The notes under the pieces are model-generated. The model worked only from the letters and a program-made list of their open reading frames with translations, was not told where the DNA came from and ran no database searches. Position numbers and translations under genes: made by a program. This document shows positions 1 to 8,098 of a stretch of 64,000 bases of DNA, piece by piece (the stretch's first letter is position 1; each line of letters begins with the position of its first letter). The stretch comes from Pseudomonas sp. GD03919 (GTDB lineage Bacteria; Pseudomonadota; Gammaproteobacteria; Pseudomonadales; Pseudomonadaceae): assembly GCF_029814935.1 (NCBI RefSeq), contig NZ_CP104582.1, forward strand, positions 1,426,001 through 1,490,000, read 5' to 3'.

Positions 1-2
1 TG

Positions 3-467
3 GGCGCTGATGACTACGTGTGCAAGCCGGTGCGCCCGCGTGTGCTGCTGGCGCGTATTCGTGCATTGTTGCGCCGCCGTGAGGGCAGCGACAGCGAGCG
101 TGATGAAGGTCAGCCGCGTCGCTTGCAATTTGGCCCGCTGGTCATCGACAGCGCCATGCGTGAGGCCTGGCTGGGTGAGCAGGGCATCGAGCTGACCAGT
201 GCCGAGTTCGACCTGCTGTGGCTGCTGGCAGCCAACGCCGGGCGCATCCTCTCGCGCGAGGAAATCTTCAATGCCTTGCGCGGTATCGAGTATGACGGTC
301 AGGACCGTTCCATCGACGTGCGCATCTCGCGTATCCGTCCGAAGATCGGTGATGACCCGATGCATCCACGGCTGATCAAGACGGTGCGCAGCAAGGGCTA
401 TCTGTTCGTCGCCGAAGCCGCCGAAGCCTTGCCGGCGGGTGATGCAGCGCCGAGCCTGGGCGGTTGA
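3..467 (+). CDS. OmpR/PhoB-family response regulator, C-terminal part (RstA-like)
   Basis: This gene enters the window already open; reading frame 3 gives GADDYVCKPV from the first bases, the end of a receiver domain with the conserved Lys-Pro pair. After a short linker comes a winged-helix DNA-binding domain whose recognition-helix region contains DRSIDVRISRIR and which ends in IKTVRSKGYLF, typical of OmpR/PhoB regulators. The stop is 10 bp before the ATG of the histidine kinase, so the two form a two-component operon. RstA is the best match by partner type. The phosphorylated Asp lies outside the window, so the exact subfamily is inferred. Confidence 0.9.
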   Translation, partial: GADDYVCKPVRPRVLLARIRALLRRREGSDSERDEGQPRRLQFGPLVIDSAMREAWLGEQGIELTSAEFDLLWLLAANAGRILSREEIFNALRGIEYDGQDRSIDVRISRIRPKIGDDPMHPRLIKTVRSKGYLFVAEAAEALPAGDAAPSLGG

Positions 468-477
468 TGCGGCGGCC

Positions 478-2085
478 ATGAACTCGATCTTCCTGCGTAT
501 CTATGGCGGCATGCTCGCCGCGCTGGTGCTGGTGGCGTTGCTGGGCGTCGGTACCTTGCACCTGGTCAACGAGGTGCGCGGTGATCAATACCGCGAAGGC
601 CTGGCGCGCGGGACCTTCCGCCTGATGGCCGACAACCTGCTGCCAATGACCGAGGTGGAGCGCAAGCGTGCCCTGGTGGTGTGGTCGCGTCTGCTCGGCA
701 TTCCGCTGGAGTTGCAGGCGCTGAGCGCCGTGCCGCTGGACAGTAGCGAGCGCAACCGCCTGCAGCGCGGTCATGTGCTGGTGCGGCAGACTGGCCCGCA
801 TTCGGCCAAGGTCTATGGCCTGCTCGATGACAAGCAGCCGCTGCTGCTGACGGGCGAGATTCAGCAGATCAGCGAGCAGTTGGCGCGGGCGACCAACTAC
901 CTGCTGATCGATGAGCTGGTGCGCTACCCGGTGCATGAGCAGCCGCAGCGTCTGGCAGAATTGAAGGCAGCCAAGCAGTTCGGCTTCAATCTGCAACTGG
1001 TGCGGCTGGAAGACGCCACCCTCGACCTCGACCAGCGTCGCCGCATCGACGAGGGCGATACGGTGATGGCGCTGGGCAAGGGTGGCGACTCCATCTACGT
1101 GTTCTCCGGCATCGTCGATACGCCCTGGGTGCTGGAAATCGGCCCGCTGTACCAGATGAACCCCTATCCGCCGCAACTGCTGGTGCTGATCGGTGCGCTG
1201 GGTCTGAGCCTGATCGGCCTGATCGTCTACCTGCTGGTGCGCTCGCTGGAGCAGCGCCTGCGTGCCCTGGAAAGCGCGGCCACGCATATCGCCAGCGGTC
1301 GCCTGGATGCCCGCGTGCCGACGCGCGGCGCGGATTCGGTCGGGCGCCTGGCCAGCAGCTTCAATGCCATGGCCGAGCATCTGCAGACGTCCCTGAGCAC
1401 GCAGCGCGAGCTGGTGCGTGCGGTGTCCCATGAACTGCGCACGCCGGTGGCGCGCCTGCGTTTCGGCCTGGAGATGATTGCCGACGCGCCGAACGAAAGT
1501 GCCCGGCGCAAGTACATGGACGGCATGGATAGCGATATTCAGGATCTCGACAAGTTGGTCGACGAGATGCTGACCTACGCGCGCCTGGAGCAGGGTTCGC
1601 CGGCGCTGAACTTCCAGCAGGTGGAACTCAAGGCGCTGATCGATCAGGTGATCGACGAGCTGGCGCCGCTGAGCAACAAGGTGCGCGTGGAATGTGGCGC
1701 GGTGCTCAGTGTGCAGGGGGATGGCGCCTGCTGGGTCGAGGCCGAGCCGCGCTACCTGCACCGCGCGTTACAGAATCTGGTGAGCAACGCCATGCGCTAC
1801 GCCGAAGGCAAGGTGCTGATCAGTTGCGAGGTGGGCTACAAGCGCTGCCGTATCGATGTCGAAGATGATGGGCCTGGCGTGCCGGAGGAGGCCTGGGAGC
1901 GTCTGTTCAGCCCCTTCCTGCGCCTTGATGACAGCCGTACGCGGGCCTCTGGTGGGCATGGTCTGGGACTGTCCATCGTGCGCCGCATCATTTACTGGCA
2001 TGGCGGACGGGCGCAGATCAGCCGCAGCGACAGCCTGGGTGGTGCGCGTTTCAGCCTGGTGTGGCCGCGACAGCAGGGAGAGTAG
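478..2085 (+). CDS. Sensor histidine kinase, RstB-like
   Basis: Inner-membrane sensor kinase of 535 residues. The start MNSIFLRIYGG was chosen over an upstream in-frame ATG at 439 because that one lies inside the preceding regulator gene. TM1 is at about residues 10-28, followed by a periplasmic sensor region to about 230 and TM2 at about 234-256. A HAMP linker comes next, then the phospho-acceptor motif VSHELRTP near residue 317. The ATPase part has an N box (NLVSNAMRYAEG), DDGPGVPEE and GHGLGLSIVRR. It would phosphorylate the regulator encoded just upstream. The signal it senses cannot be read from the sequence. Confidence 0.93.
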   Translation: MNSIFLRIYGGMLAALVLVALLGVGTLHLVNEVRGDQYREGLARGTFRLMADNLLPMTEVERKRALVVWSRLLGIPLELQALSAVPLDSSERNRLQRGHVLVRQTGPHSAKVYGLLDDKQPLLLTGEIQQISEQLARATNYLLIDELVRYPVHEQPQRLAELKAAKQFGFNLQLVRLEDATLDLDQRRRIDEGDTVMALGKGGDSIYVFSGIVDTPWVLEIGPLYQMNPYPPQLLVLIGALGLSLIGLIVYLLVRSLEQRLRALESAATHIASGRLDARVPTRGADSVGRLASSFNAMAEHLQTSLSTQRELVRAVSHELRTPVARLRFGLEMIADAPNESARRKYMDGMDSDIQDLDKLVDEMLTYARLEQGSPALNFQQVELKALIDQVIDELAPLSNKVRVECGAVLSVQGDGACWVEAEPRYLHRALQNLVSNAMRYAEGKVLISCEVGYKRCRIDVEDDGPGVPEEAWERLFSPFLRLDDSRTRASGGHGLGLSIVRRIIYWHGGRAQISRSDSLGGARFSLVWPRQQGE

Positions 2086-2107
2086 GGCGCTATTGCGTGT
2101 TGGACCC

Positions 2108-2155
2108 GGTGCGCATGGCGCACGCCCGCGATCCGTATGGTGCACCGTGCGCACC
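2108..2155. repeat. Degenerate GTGCGCA palindromic repeat
   Basis: Two inverted GGTGCGCA / TGCGCACC arms lie between the kinase gene and the convergent transferase gene. This is a decayed member of the GTAGGGTGCGC repeat family seen repeatedly in the window. Confidence 0.6.
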
Positions 2156-2172
2156 GGATTTTTGCCCGCTCT

Positions 2173-2232
2173 GTAGCCCGGATGCAATCCGGGGCTGGCC
2201 GGCGACCTGTTCGCGGATTTCATCCGGGCTAC
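2173..2232. repeat. REP-type inverted pair (GTAGCCCGGATG)
   Basis: GTAGCCCGGATG at the left and CATCCGGGCTAC at the right form an inverted pair about 60 bp long. It sits between convergent genes, as REP/REPIN elements usually do in Pseudomonas. Confidence 0.75.
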
Positions 2233-2303
2233 GCCGCGACCGCCGCCTGCTTTGTAGGGGGCGCTGCGCGCACCGAGTTATCCACGTATCGCGGGGCGCG
2301 TGG

Positions 2304-3008
2304 TCATGCCGCCACGGCCACCAGGCTCAGCACCTTGTTATCGAACAGCGCGAATTGGCCATCCAGCTCGGTGCCCGTTCGCCAGTCCGGGTGCAGGTCG
2401 ATCAGCAGGCGCAGGCGCACGCTGTCCTGGTCGATGTCCAGCAGTTCGGCATCATGGAAATAGAAGCGTGTCAGGGTCAGCGGATAGAGCGCCTTGAGCA
2501 GGCTTTCCTTGAGCGAGAAGCTCAGGCTGATGCGCAGGGCGCGGGCGTTTTCGTCGAGGTCTTGCAGGCGTTGCAGCTCGGCGGGGGTGAGGATTTCGCC
2601 CTGCAGGCGTTGGGCGCGTTCGGCCGGTAGCAGGCGCTCGACGTCCAGGCCCAGGGCGCGCCATTGCTCACGCTGGGCGACCAGCGCCGCTGCCCAGTTG
2701 TCGCCGTGGGTGATGGAGCCGACCACGCCGAGCGGCCACTGCGGCGCGCGGCCTTCACCGACGGCCGGCACGCCGGGTTGGCCGGTCACGCGGCGCAGGG
2801 CCTCGCGGGCACACAGGCGTCCGGCCAGGTATTCGGCCTGACGCTTGGCCACGCCGCGCACCGGGGCGATATCGCAGCGCGTGAAATCCTCGTCGGCGAG
2901 CAGGTCGGGGGTGAAACGGGTGCTGATCAACTGCGCGCCGGCAGGCGCGTTTGGCAGCGGATTGTGCGTATCCAGAGGGCTGCAGCAGGCGGGGTGATAG
3001 GCATTCAT
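2304..3008 (-). CDS. pcpS: 4'-phosphopantetheinyl transferase (EntD/PcpS type)
   Basis: Cytosolic enzyme of 234 residues that moves the phosphopantetheine arm of coenzyme A onto a serine of carrier proteins, activating fatty-acid or siderophore carrier domains. The family signatures are all present: GVVGSITHGDNWAAAL, the Mg-binding GLDVE, and FSLKESLLKALYP with the WxxKE-equivalent Lys-Glu. Its length fits the single PPTase of fluorescent pseudomonads (PcpS), which serves both primary and secondary metabolism. It is divergent from an intergenic RNA candidate and converges with the kinase gene. The symbol is by family resemblance. Confidence 0.88.
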   Translation of the reverse strand: MNAYHPACCSPLDTHNPLPNAPAGAQLISTRFTPDLLADEDFTRCDIAPVRGVAKRQAEYLAGRLCAREALRRVTGQPGVPAVGEGRAPQWPLGVVGSITHGDNWAAALVAQREQWRALGLDVERLLPAERAQRLQGEILTPAELQRLQDLDENARALRISLSFSLKESLLKALYPLTLTRFYFHDAELLDIDQDSVRLRLLIDLHPDWRTGTELDGQFALFDNKVLSLVAVAA

Positions 3009-3085
3009 GAGCGAGATTGTGCCGCGCGGCGGACTGTGCAGTCATCCATCGTTTACATTTCTTTGCAGGCAGGTAACAAAGCTAA

Positions 3086-3222
3086 ACGGACGCTGGTTCT
3101 GGCTTTTGCCAGACTTCGCCTGCATTCCCCAGGGAGTGCAGGTGAGGTTGTAGTCAGCGCGAGAGTGCTGACGTTTTCTCCGAGTTCGAGAACGGTAGCC
3201 CGATTGGGCTGCCGTTTTTTTT
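3086..3222 (+). ncRNA. Candidate structured small RNA ending in a strong terminator
   Basis: The intergenic strip between two divergent genes encodes four consecutive hairpins on the plus strand. They are TCTGGCTTTTGCCAGA at 3098-3113, an 11-bp stem at 3119-3142 (CCTGCATTCCC paired with GGGAGTGCAGG, one G-U), GTCAGC/GCTGAC at 3153-3172, and a Rho-independent terminator at 3191-3222. A possible promoter is TTTACA at 3052-3057 with TAACAA at 3074-3079 (16-bp spacing), placing the 5' end near 3086. No open reading frame with a ribosome site is evident inside. I do not recognise it as a named Pseudomonas sRNA; a long leader of the downstream gene is less likely because of the terminator. Confidence 0.55.
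3191..3222 (+). terminator. Rho-independent terminator
   Basis: AACGGTAGCCC pairs with GGGCTGCCGTT (one G-U) around a GATT loop and is followed by eight T. There is no plus-strand protein gene between 2086 and this point, which is why an RNA gene is proposed. Confidence 0.85.
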
Positions 3223-3475
3223 CGTCTTTTATTGGCTGCTGTGGCTATGGGCCTGGTGAGCGGTCGGCGCCTGAGGCGTCGTCGGCTCCTGCTGCAGCCT
3301 TTGTTTGGCAACGCGTTACGCCGAGGACGCGGCGGCATCCGGCGCACCCTGCGCGACGCTCGCAGCCCTTCGTGTAATCGCCAAGGCGTTCGCATTTGCC
3401 CTGTGGCTTTCGTGGGGGGATTTACAGTCAAATGCCTGTGCGGGCAAAAACCGACTCCCGCGAGGACCATGGACG

Positions 3476-5350
3476 ATGACCCAACAATCGCAATTCGCCT
3501 TGCTCGGCAAGAAGCGATTCTTGCCGTTTTTTCTGACGCAATTGCTCGGCGCCTTCAACGACAACATCTTCAAGCAGTCGCTGATTCTCGCCATCCTCTT
3601 CAAGCTCAACACTGGCGCCGACCGCGATCTGCTGGTCAACCTCTGCGCCTTGCTGTTCATCCTGCCGTTCTTTCTGTTCTCCGCCCTCGGTGGCCAGTTC
3701 GGTGAGAAATTCGCCAAGGACTCGCTGATTCGTAAGATCAAGTTCGCCGAGATCCTGATCATGCTCGCCGGTGCCGTCGGGGTGCTGCTGGACAACCTGC
3801 CGCTGATGCTTGTCGTGTTGTTCGCCATGGGCACGCAGTCGGCGCTGTTCGGCCCGGTGAAGTATTCGATTCTGCCGCAGCACCTCAGGGAGCAGGAGCT
3901 GGTGGGCGGCAACGCCCTGGTGGAAATGGGCACCTTTCTGGCGATTCTGGCTGGCACCATCGGCGCCGGGATCATGATGGCCAGCAGCAGTTATGCACCC
4001 ATCGTCGCCGGTTCGGTGGTGGCTGTGGCGCTGCTTGGCTACCTGGCCAGCCTGGGTATTCCCAGGGCGTCGGCGGCGATGCCTGAGTTGCCGCTGGACT
4101 GGAACATCTTCCGCCAGTCCTGGGTGATCATGAAGCTCGGCCTGGGCCAGTGTCCGGCGGTGTCGCGCTCGCTGGTGGGCAACTCCTGGTTCTGGTTTCT
4201 CGGCGCTATCTACCTGACGCAGATTCCGGCCTATGCCAAGGAATGGCTGCATGGCGACGAGAGCGTGGTGACGCTGATTCTCACCGTGTTCTCGCTGGGG
4301 ATCGGCCTGGGTTCGATGCTCTGCGAGCGCATGAGCGGACACAAGGTGGAGATCGGCCTGGTGCCGTTCGGCTCCATCGGCCTGACCCTGTTCGGCATGC
4401 TGCTGTGGTGGTTCTCCGGCGGTTTCCCACAGGGCGCTGCGCCGCATGACTGGCTGGCGCTGCTGGGCCATGGCCAGGCCTGGTGGATTCTCGGCTGCAT
4501 TCTCGGCATCGGTCTGTTCGGTGGCTTCTATATCGTGCCGCTGTATGCACTGATCCAGTCGCGCACCGCCGAGCACGAGCGGGCACGGGTGATTGCCGCC
4601 AACAACATCCTCAACGCGCTGTTCATGGTCGCCTCGGCCATCGTCGCGATTCTCTTTCTCAGCGTCGCCGGGCTGTCGATTCCGCAGCTGTTCCTGGCCA
4701 TCTCGCTGATGAACGTGGCGGTCAACAGCTACATCTTCAAGATCGTCCCCGAATTCAGCATGCGCTTTCTCATCTGGCTGCTGGGGCATTCGATGTACCG
4801 GGTCGAGCACAAGGGGCTCGATGCCATTCCCGACGAGGGCGAGGCGGTGCTGGTGTGCAACCACGTGTCCTTCGTCGATGCGCTGCTGATCGGCGGCGCG
4901 GTGCGGCGGCCGGTGCGCTTCGTCATGTACTACAAGATCTACGATCTGCCGGTACTCAACTTCGTCTTCCGCACTGCTGGCACCGTGCCGATCGCAGGGC
5001 GCAACGAGGACCTGCTGATCTACGACGCGGCGTTCAAGAAGATCGCCGAGTACCTGCGCAACGGCGAGCTGGTATGCATCTTCCCCGAGGGCAAGCTGAC
5101 CGGCGATGGTGAGATCAACGAGTTCAAGGCCGGGGTCGAGCGCATTCTCGAGGAGAACCCGGTGCCGGTGATCCCCATGGCGCTGCAGGGCCTGTGGGGC
5201 AGTTTCTTCAGCCGCGATCCGCACAAGGGGCTGTTCAAGCGTTTCTGGTCGCGGGTGTGCCTGGTGGCCGGTGCGCCGGTAGCCCCGGAGCAAGCCAAGC
5301 GAGACGTGCTGCAGGCGCAGGTGGCTGAGTTGCGCGGCGGCTGGCGATAG
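3476..5350 (+). CDS. MFS transporter fused to a PlsC acyltransferase (LplT-Aas-like)
   Basis: Membrane protein of 624 residues with two parts. Residues 1 to about 410 are a multi-pass MFS domain beginning FFLTQLLGAFNDNIFKQ, the hallmark of LplT-type lysophospholipid flippases. The C-terminal part is a 1-acyl-glycerophosphate acyltransferase domain with the HX4D motif NHVSFVDALLIGG near residue 461 and FPEGKLTGDGE near 536. The arrangement fits import and re-acylation of lysophospholipids, or phospholipid remodelling, in the inner membrane. The ATG at 3476 (MTQQSQF) was chosen because upstream in-frame residues have no family similarity. There is no third (acyl-ACP synthetase) domain as in E. 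coli Aas. Confidence 0.88.
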   Translation: MTQQSQFALLGKKRFLPFFLTQLLGAFNDNIFKQSLILAILFKLNTGADRDLLVNLCALLFILPFFLFSALGGQFGEKFAKDSLIRKIKFAEILIMLAGAVGVLLDNLPLMLVVLFAMGTQSALFGPVKYSILPQHLREQELVGGNALVEMGTFLAILAGTIGAGIMMASSSYAPIVAGSVVAVALLGYLASLGIPRASAAMPELPLDWNIFRQSWVIMKLGLGQCPAVSRSLVGNSWFWFLGAIYLTQIPAYAKEWLHGDESVVTLILTVFSLGIGLGSMLCERMSGHKVEIGLVPFGSIGLTLFGMLLWWFSGGFPQGAAPHDWLALLGHGQAWWILGCILGIGLFGGFYIVPLYALIQSRTAEHERARVIAANNILNALFMVASAIVAILFLSVAGLSIPQLFLAISLMNVAVNSYIFKIVPEFSMRFLIWLLGHSMYRVEHKGLDAIPDEGEAVLVCNHVSFVDALLIGGAVRRPVRFVMYYKIYDLPVLNFVFRTAGTVPIAGRNEDLLIYDAAFKKIAEYLRNGELVCIFPEGKLTGDGEINEFKAGVERILEENPVPVIPMALQGLWGSFFSRDPHKGLFKRFWSRVCLVAGAPVAPEQAKRDVLQAQVAELRGGWR

Positions 5351-5361
5351 CGAACGGTCGT

Positions 5362-5453
5362 GTGGGAGGGGCTTTCGGCTCGGGCATCCTGCTTCGCTCT
5401 ACCTCCTGCATCCCTGCAGTTGCAGTCGCGATTCGCCGCTGAAGCGCCTCCCA
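5362..5453. repeat. Inverted repeat, GTGGGAGGGGCTT family
   Basis: GTGGGAGGGGCTT at the left and GCGCCTCCCAC at the right flank a degenerate centre. A perfect relative is at 13211-13269. It lies between convergent genes. Confidence 0.65.
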
Positions 5454-5474
5454 CCAAGCTGGATTCTGGCTTTC

Positions 5475-5789
5475 TCAGTGGCTCAACTTGAGCCCGATCA
5501 GCCCGCAGACGATCAGCGCGACGCTGATCAGGCGCAGCAGCGCCATGGATTCACCGAACAGTATGATGCCGGCGATCACCGTGCCCACGGCGCCTACGCC
5601 GGTCCAGATGGCGTAGGCGGTGCCCAGCGGCAATTCCTTCATGGCCAGGCCGAGCAGGCCCAGGCTGACCAGCATGGCGCAGACGGTCAGCAGCGTTGGC
5701 AGGGGGCGGGTGAAGCCTTCGGTGTACTTCAGGCCGATGGCCCAGCCGACCTCGAACAGGCCGGCGAGAAACAGAATGATCCAGGACAT
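5475..5789 (-). CDS. sugE: SMR-family guanidinium exporter (SugE/Gdx)
   Basis: Small multidrug-resistance family protein of 104 residues with four membrane helices, beginning [17 protein letters not shown] with the essential membrane-embedded Glu13 in [14 protein letters not shown] after TM1 and [15 protein letters not shown] in TM3 match the SugE/Gdx branch, which exports guanidinium in exchange for protons. The start was placed at MSWII because it follows a GGAGGTG ribosome site directly, and the region upstream forms a riboswitch rather than a protein. The riboswitch is strong independent support for guanidinium as substrate. Confidence 0.93.
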   Translation of the reverse strand: MSWIILFLAGLFEVGWAIGLKYTEGFTRPLPTLLTVCAMLVSLGLLGLAMKELPLGTAYAIWTGVGAVGTVIAGIILFGESMALLRLISVALIVCGLIGLKLSH

Positions 5790-5807
5790 GGTCACCTCCA
5801 GAGGTTG

Positions 5808-5863
5808 AAGGGGCCGTCCCCGGTTGAGCCACCCCGAGCTCAGGGAGTGGAGGTCGTCCTCGC
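5808..5863 (-). promoter_or_regulatory. Guanidine-II (mini-ykkC) riboswitch in the sugE leader
   Basis: On the minus strand, two short hairpins precede sugE: GAGG-ACGA-CCTC (5850-5861) and GGGG-ACGG-CCCC (5810-5821). Tandem stem-loops each capped by an ACGR tetraloop, with the second close to the ribosome site, are the defining features of the mini-ykkC/guanidine-II class, which is known to sit in front of sugE/gdx genes. The GGAGGTG ribosome site is at 5793-5799. Guanidine-dependent exposure of this site is the expected mechanism. Confidence 0.88.
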
Positions 5864-5930
5864 ATGCACCGTTATTGTGCACATTGACGAGCTCGGGGCA
5901 AGGCGCCCCAGATCAGCGGAACTTGTTGAT

Positions 5931-6878
5931 TCAGCTGGAACTTTTCTCTGAATCCTGACTCATTCGACGATAAATGGTCGCCAGTAGCGGGCCGGACAGG
6001 TTGTGCCAGACGCTGAACAAGGCGCTGGGCACGGCGGCCAGCGGGCTGAAGTGTGCGCTGGCCAGGGCGGCGCCGAGGCCGGAGTTCTGCATGCCGACTT
6101 CGATCGACAGCGTCTTGCGCTGCGCCAGCGACATGCCGAACAGGCGCCCGGCCAGGTAACCCAGGCCCAGGCCGATGCCGTTGTGCAGGATCACCACGGC
6201 CATGATCAGCAGGCCGGATTCGGCGATCTTGCCCTGGCTGGCGGCGACGACCGCAGCGACGATGGCGACGATGCTCACCACGGAAATCAGCGGCAGCACC
6301 TCGACCGCGGTCTTAACTCGTTCGCCGAGCAGGCGCTGGGCGATCAGACCCAGGGCGATGGGCAGCAGCACCATCTTGAGGATGGAGATGAACATGGCGC
6401 TGAACGATACTGGCAGCCATTCCGAGGCCAGCATCCAGATCAGCGCCGGGGTGACGATGGGGGCGAGCAGGGTGGTGACGGCGGTGATCGAGACTGACAG
6501 CGCCAGGTCGCCACGGGCGAACCAGGTGATCACGTTGGAGGCGGTACCGCCTGGGCAGCAGCCCACCAGAATCACGCCCACGGCGATTTCCGGCGGCAGG
6601 GCGAATGCCTGGCACAACAGCCAGGCGGTGCCGGGCATGATGATGAACTGAGCCAGCACGCCAAGCAGCACGGCCAGCGGGCGGCGGGCGACTTCCTGGA
6701 AGTCCGCGCCTTTGAGGGTCAGGCCCATGCCGAACATGATCAGCCCGAGCAGCGGGACGATCCAGGCGGTCAGTGGCAGGAACCAGCTGGGTTGGAAGAA
6801 GGCCATGACGGCGAACAGCAACACCCAGACGGCGAAGGTGTTGCCGATAAAACGGCTGAGGGCGATCAGTGCTTGCAT
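5931..6878 (-). CDS. BASS-family sodium-dependent transporter
   Basis: Integral membrane protein of 315 residues with about ten hydrophobic segments. The bile-acid:sodium symporter signature GCCPGGTASNVITWFARGD is intact, as is GLGYLAGRLFGMS later in the protein. Members move organic anions such as keto acids or bile acids with sodium. The substrate here cannot be deduced, and the neighbours (sugE, hexR) give no pathway link. The start at MQALIALSRF was preferred to an upstream ATG because the additional 33 residues are not hydrophobic and run into a repeat region. Confidence 0.85.
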   Translation of the reverse strand: MQALIALSRFIGNTFAVWVLLFAVMAFFQPSWFLPLTAWIVPLLGLIMFGMGLTLKGADFQEVARRPLAVLLGVLAQFIIMPGTAWLLCQAFALPPEIAVGVILVGCCPGGTASNVITWFARGDLALSVSITAVTTLLAPIVTPALIWMLASEWLPVSFSAMFISILKMVLLPIALGLIAQRLLGERVKTAVEVLPLISVVSIVAIVAAVVAASQGKIAESGLLIMAVVILHNGIGLGLGYLAGRLFGMSLAQRKTLSIEVGMQNSGLGAALASAHFSPLAAVPSALFSVWHNLSGPLLATIYRRMSQDSEKSSS

Positions 6879-6944
6879 GGCGGATTTCCTGGCAGGTTCG
6901 GAAAAGCCGGCAAGCCTACCAGAAGCGTCCAGCGCACCAGAACT

Positions 6945-7018
6945 GTAGGAGCCGGCTTGCCGGCGATGCTTTTCCAAGGAATGTCGATAGAACCGATCGC
7001 CAGCAAGCTGGCTCCTAC
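6945..7018. repeat. REP inverted pair, GTAGGAGCCGGCTTGCCGGCGA
   Basis: GTAGGAGCCGGCTTGCCGGC and its near reverse complement CCAGCAAGCTGGCTCCTAC face each other about 30 bp apart. This is the classic Pseudomonas REPIN layout. It lies between the transporter start and the hexR stop. Confidence 0.85.
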
Positions 7019-7025
7019 AAAAGCC

Positions 7026-7895
7026 CTAGAGCGGCTCTTCATCCGCCGGATAACGGCTGGCGCCGAGGCTCTCCTTGATCCTGCGCAGGTGCGGCTGGAA
7101 GTCCACGCCACGGCGCAGGGTAACGCCGGTGGCGAGTACGTCGAGCACGGTGAGCTGGATGATGCGCGAGGTCATCGGCATGTAGATGTCGGTGTCTTCC
7201 GGCAGTGGAATGTCCAGGCTCAGGGTGCTGGCCCTGGCCAGCGGCGAGCCGGCAGCGGTGAGGCCGAGCACCGAGGCGCCGTTCTCACGTGCCAGGCGTG
7301 CCACTTCCACCAGCTCGCGGGTGCGCCCGGTGTAGGAAATGATCACGAACAGGTCGCCGGTATGCGCTACCGAGGCGATCATGCGCTGCATCAGTACGTC
7401 GGAATGCGCCGACACTGCCAGGTTGAAGCGAAAGAACTTGTGCTGCGCGTCGAGCGCCACCGAGGCCGAGGCGCCGAGGCCGAAGAAATGGATCTGCCGC
7501 GCCTGGATCAGCAGGTCGACCGCGCGGCTGACGTGCTGCGGGTCGAGGCTCTGGCAGGCGCTGTCCAGCGAGGCGATGGTGCTGCCGAAGATCTTGCGGG
7601 TGTAGGCCTCGGGGCCGTCGTCCGCCGATACCGCGCGGCTGACGTAGGCGGCGCCGCTGGCCAGGCTCTGTGCCAGTTGCATCTTCAGTTCCGGGTAGCC
7701 GTTGGCGCCGAACGAGCGGCAGAAACGGTTGACCGTCGGCTCACTGACGGCGGCGGCCTGGGCTAGCGCGGCGATGCTGAAGCGCGTGGCCTGCTGCGGA
7801 TCATGCAGGATCACTTCGGCGACCTTGCGTTCGGCCTTGTTCAGATCGTCCAGGCGGCTCTGGATTTGTTCCAGCAGGTTGCGCACGCGATCCAT
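7026..7895 (-). CDS. hexR: HexR, RpiR-family repressor of central glucose metabolism
   Basis: DNA-binding repressor of 289 residues. The N-terminal RpiR helix-turn-helix (about 1-80) includes [16 protein letters not shown] and a recognition helix in [14 protein letters not shown]. Residues ~120-260 form a SIS sugar-phosphate domain with [18 protein letters not shown] and [16 protein letters not shown]. In Pseudomonas HexR represses zwf-pgl-eda, edd and gap-1 and is released by 2-keto-3-deoxy-6-phosphogluconate. It is divergent from zwf, and the shared 200-bp spacer carries a matching operator. The start [12 protein letters not shown] agrees with the family. Confidence 0.95.
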   Translation of the reverse strand: MDRVRNLLEQIQSRLDDLNKAERKVAEVILHDPQQATRFSIAALAQAAAVSEPTVNRFCRSFGANGYPELKMQLAQSLASGAAYVSRAVSADDGPEAYTRKIFGSTIASLDSACQSLDPQHVSRAVDLLIQARQIHFFGLGASASVALDAQHKFFRFNLAVSAHSDVLMQRMIASVAHTGDLFVIISYTGRTRELVEVARLARENGASVLGLTAAGSPLARASTLSLDIPLPEDTDIYMPMTSRIIQLTVLDVLATGVTLRRGVDFQPHLRRIKESLGASRYPADEEPL

Positions 7896-8009
7896 AGGGA
7901 GCTCCTAACAGGCGGTTGAACGGGCTTGGCAGCAGGGCAATGGCTAGCCAAACGGCCGGCCTATCCTACTGATGACGCCCGATGGCCACCACTGCTTATC
8001 CGGATAATG

Positions 8010-8040
8010 GATAAATGTTGTTGTTATTACAACATTTATC
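8010..8040. promoter_or_regulatory. HexR operator in the hexR-zwf spacer
   Basis: GATAAATGTTG (8010-8020) and CAACATTTATC (8030-8040) form a perfect 11-bp inverted repeat. Nested within it is TTGT-N7-ACAA (8018-8032), the operator form described for P. putida HexR. It lies 58 bp before the zwf ATG and upstream of hexR, so it could control both genes. The truncated second zwf copy has no such site. Confidence 0.85.
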
Positions 8041-8098
8041 TTGATAAAACCGCTTCTACCCGGTATTTCTAGTGCATCTTGATAAAAGAACGAACATC

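Noticed and set aside
376..1761. Long open frame opposite the RstB kinase
   Set aside because: It has the Gln/His/Arg-rich composition of an antisense shadow in high-GC DNA, and the plus strand encodes a clear kinase.
3428..5293. 621-codon frame opposite the MFS/acyltransferase gene
   Set aside because: Low-complexity shadow without family motifs; the plus-strand gene is unambiguous.
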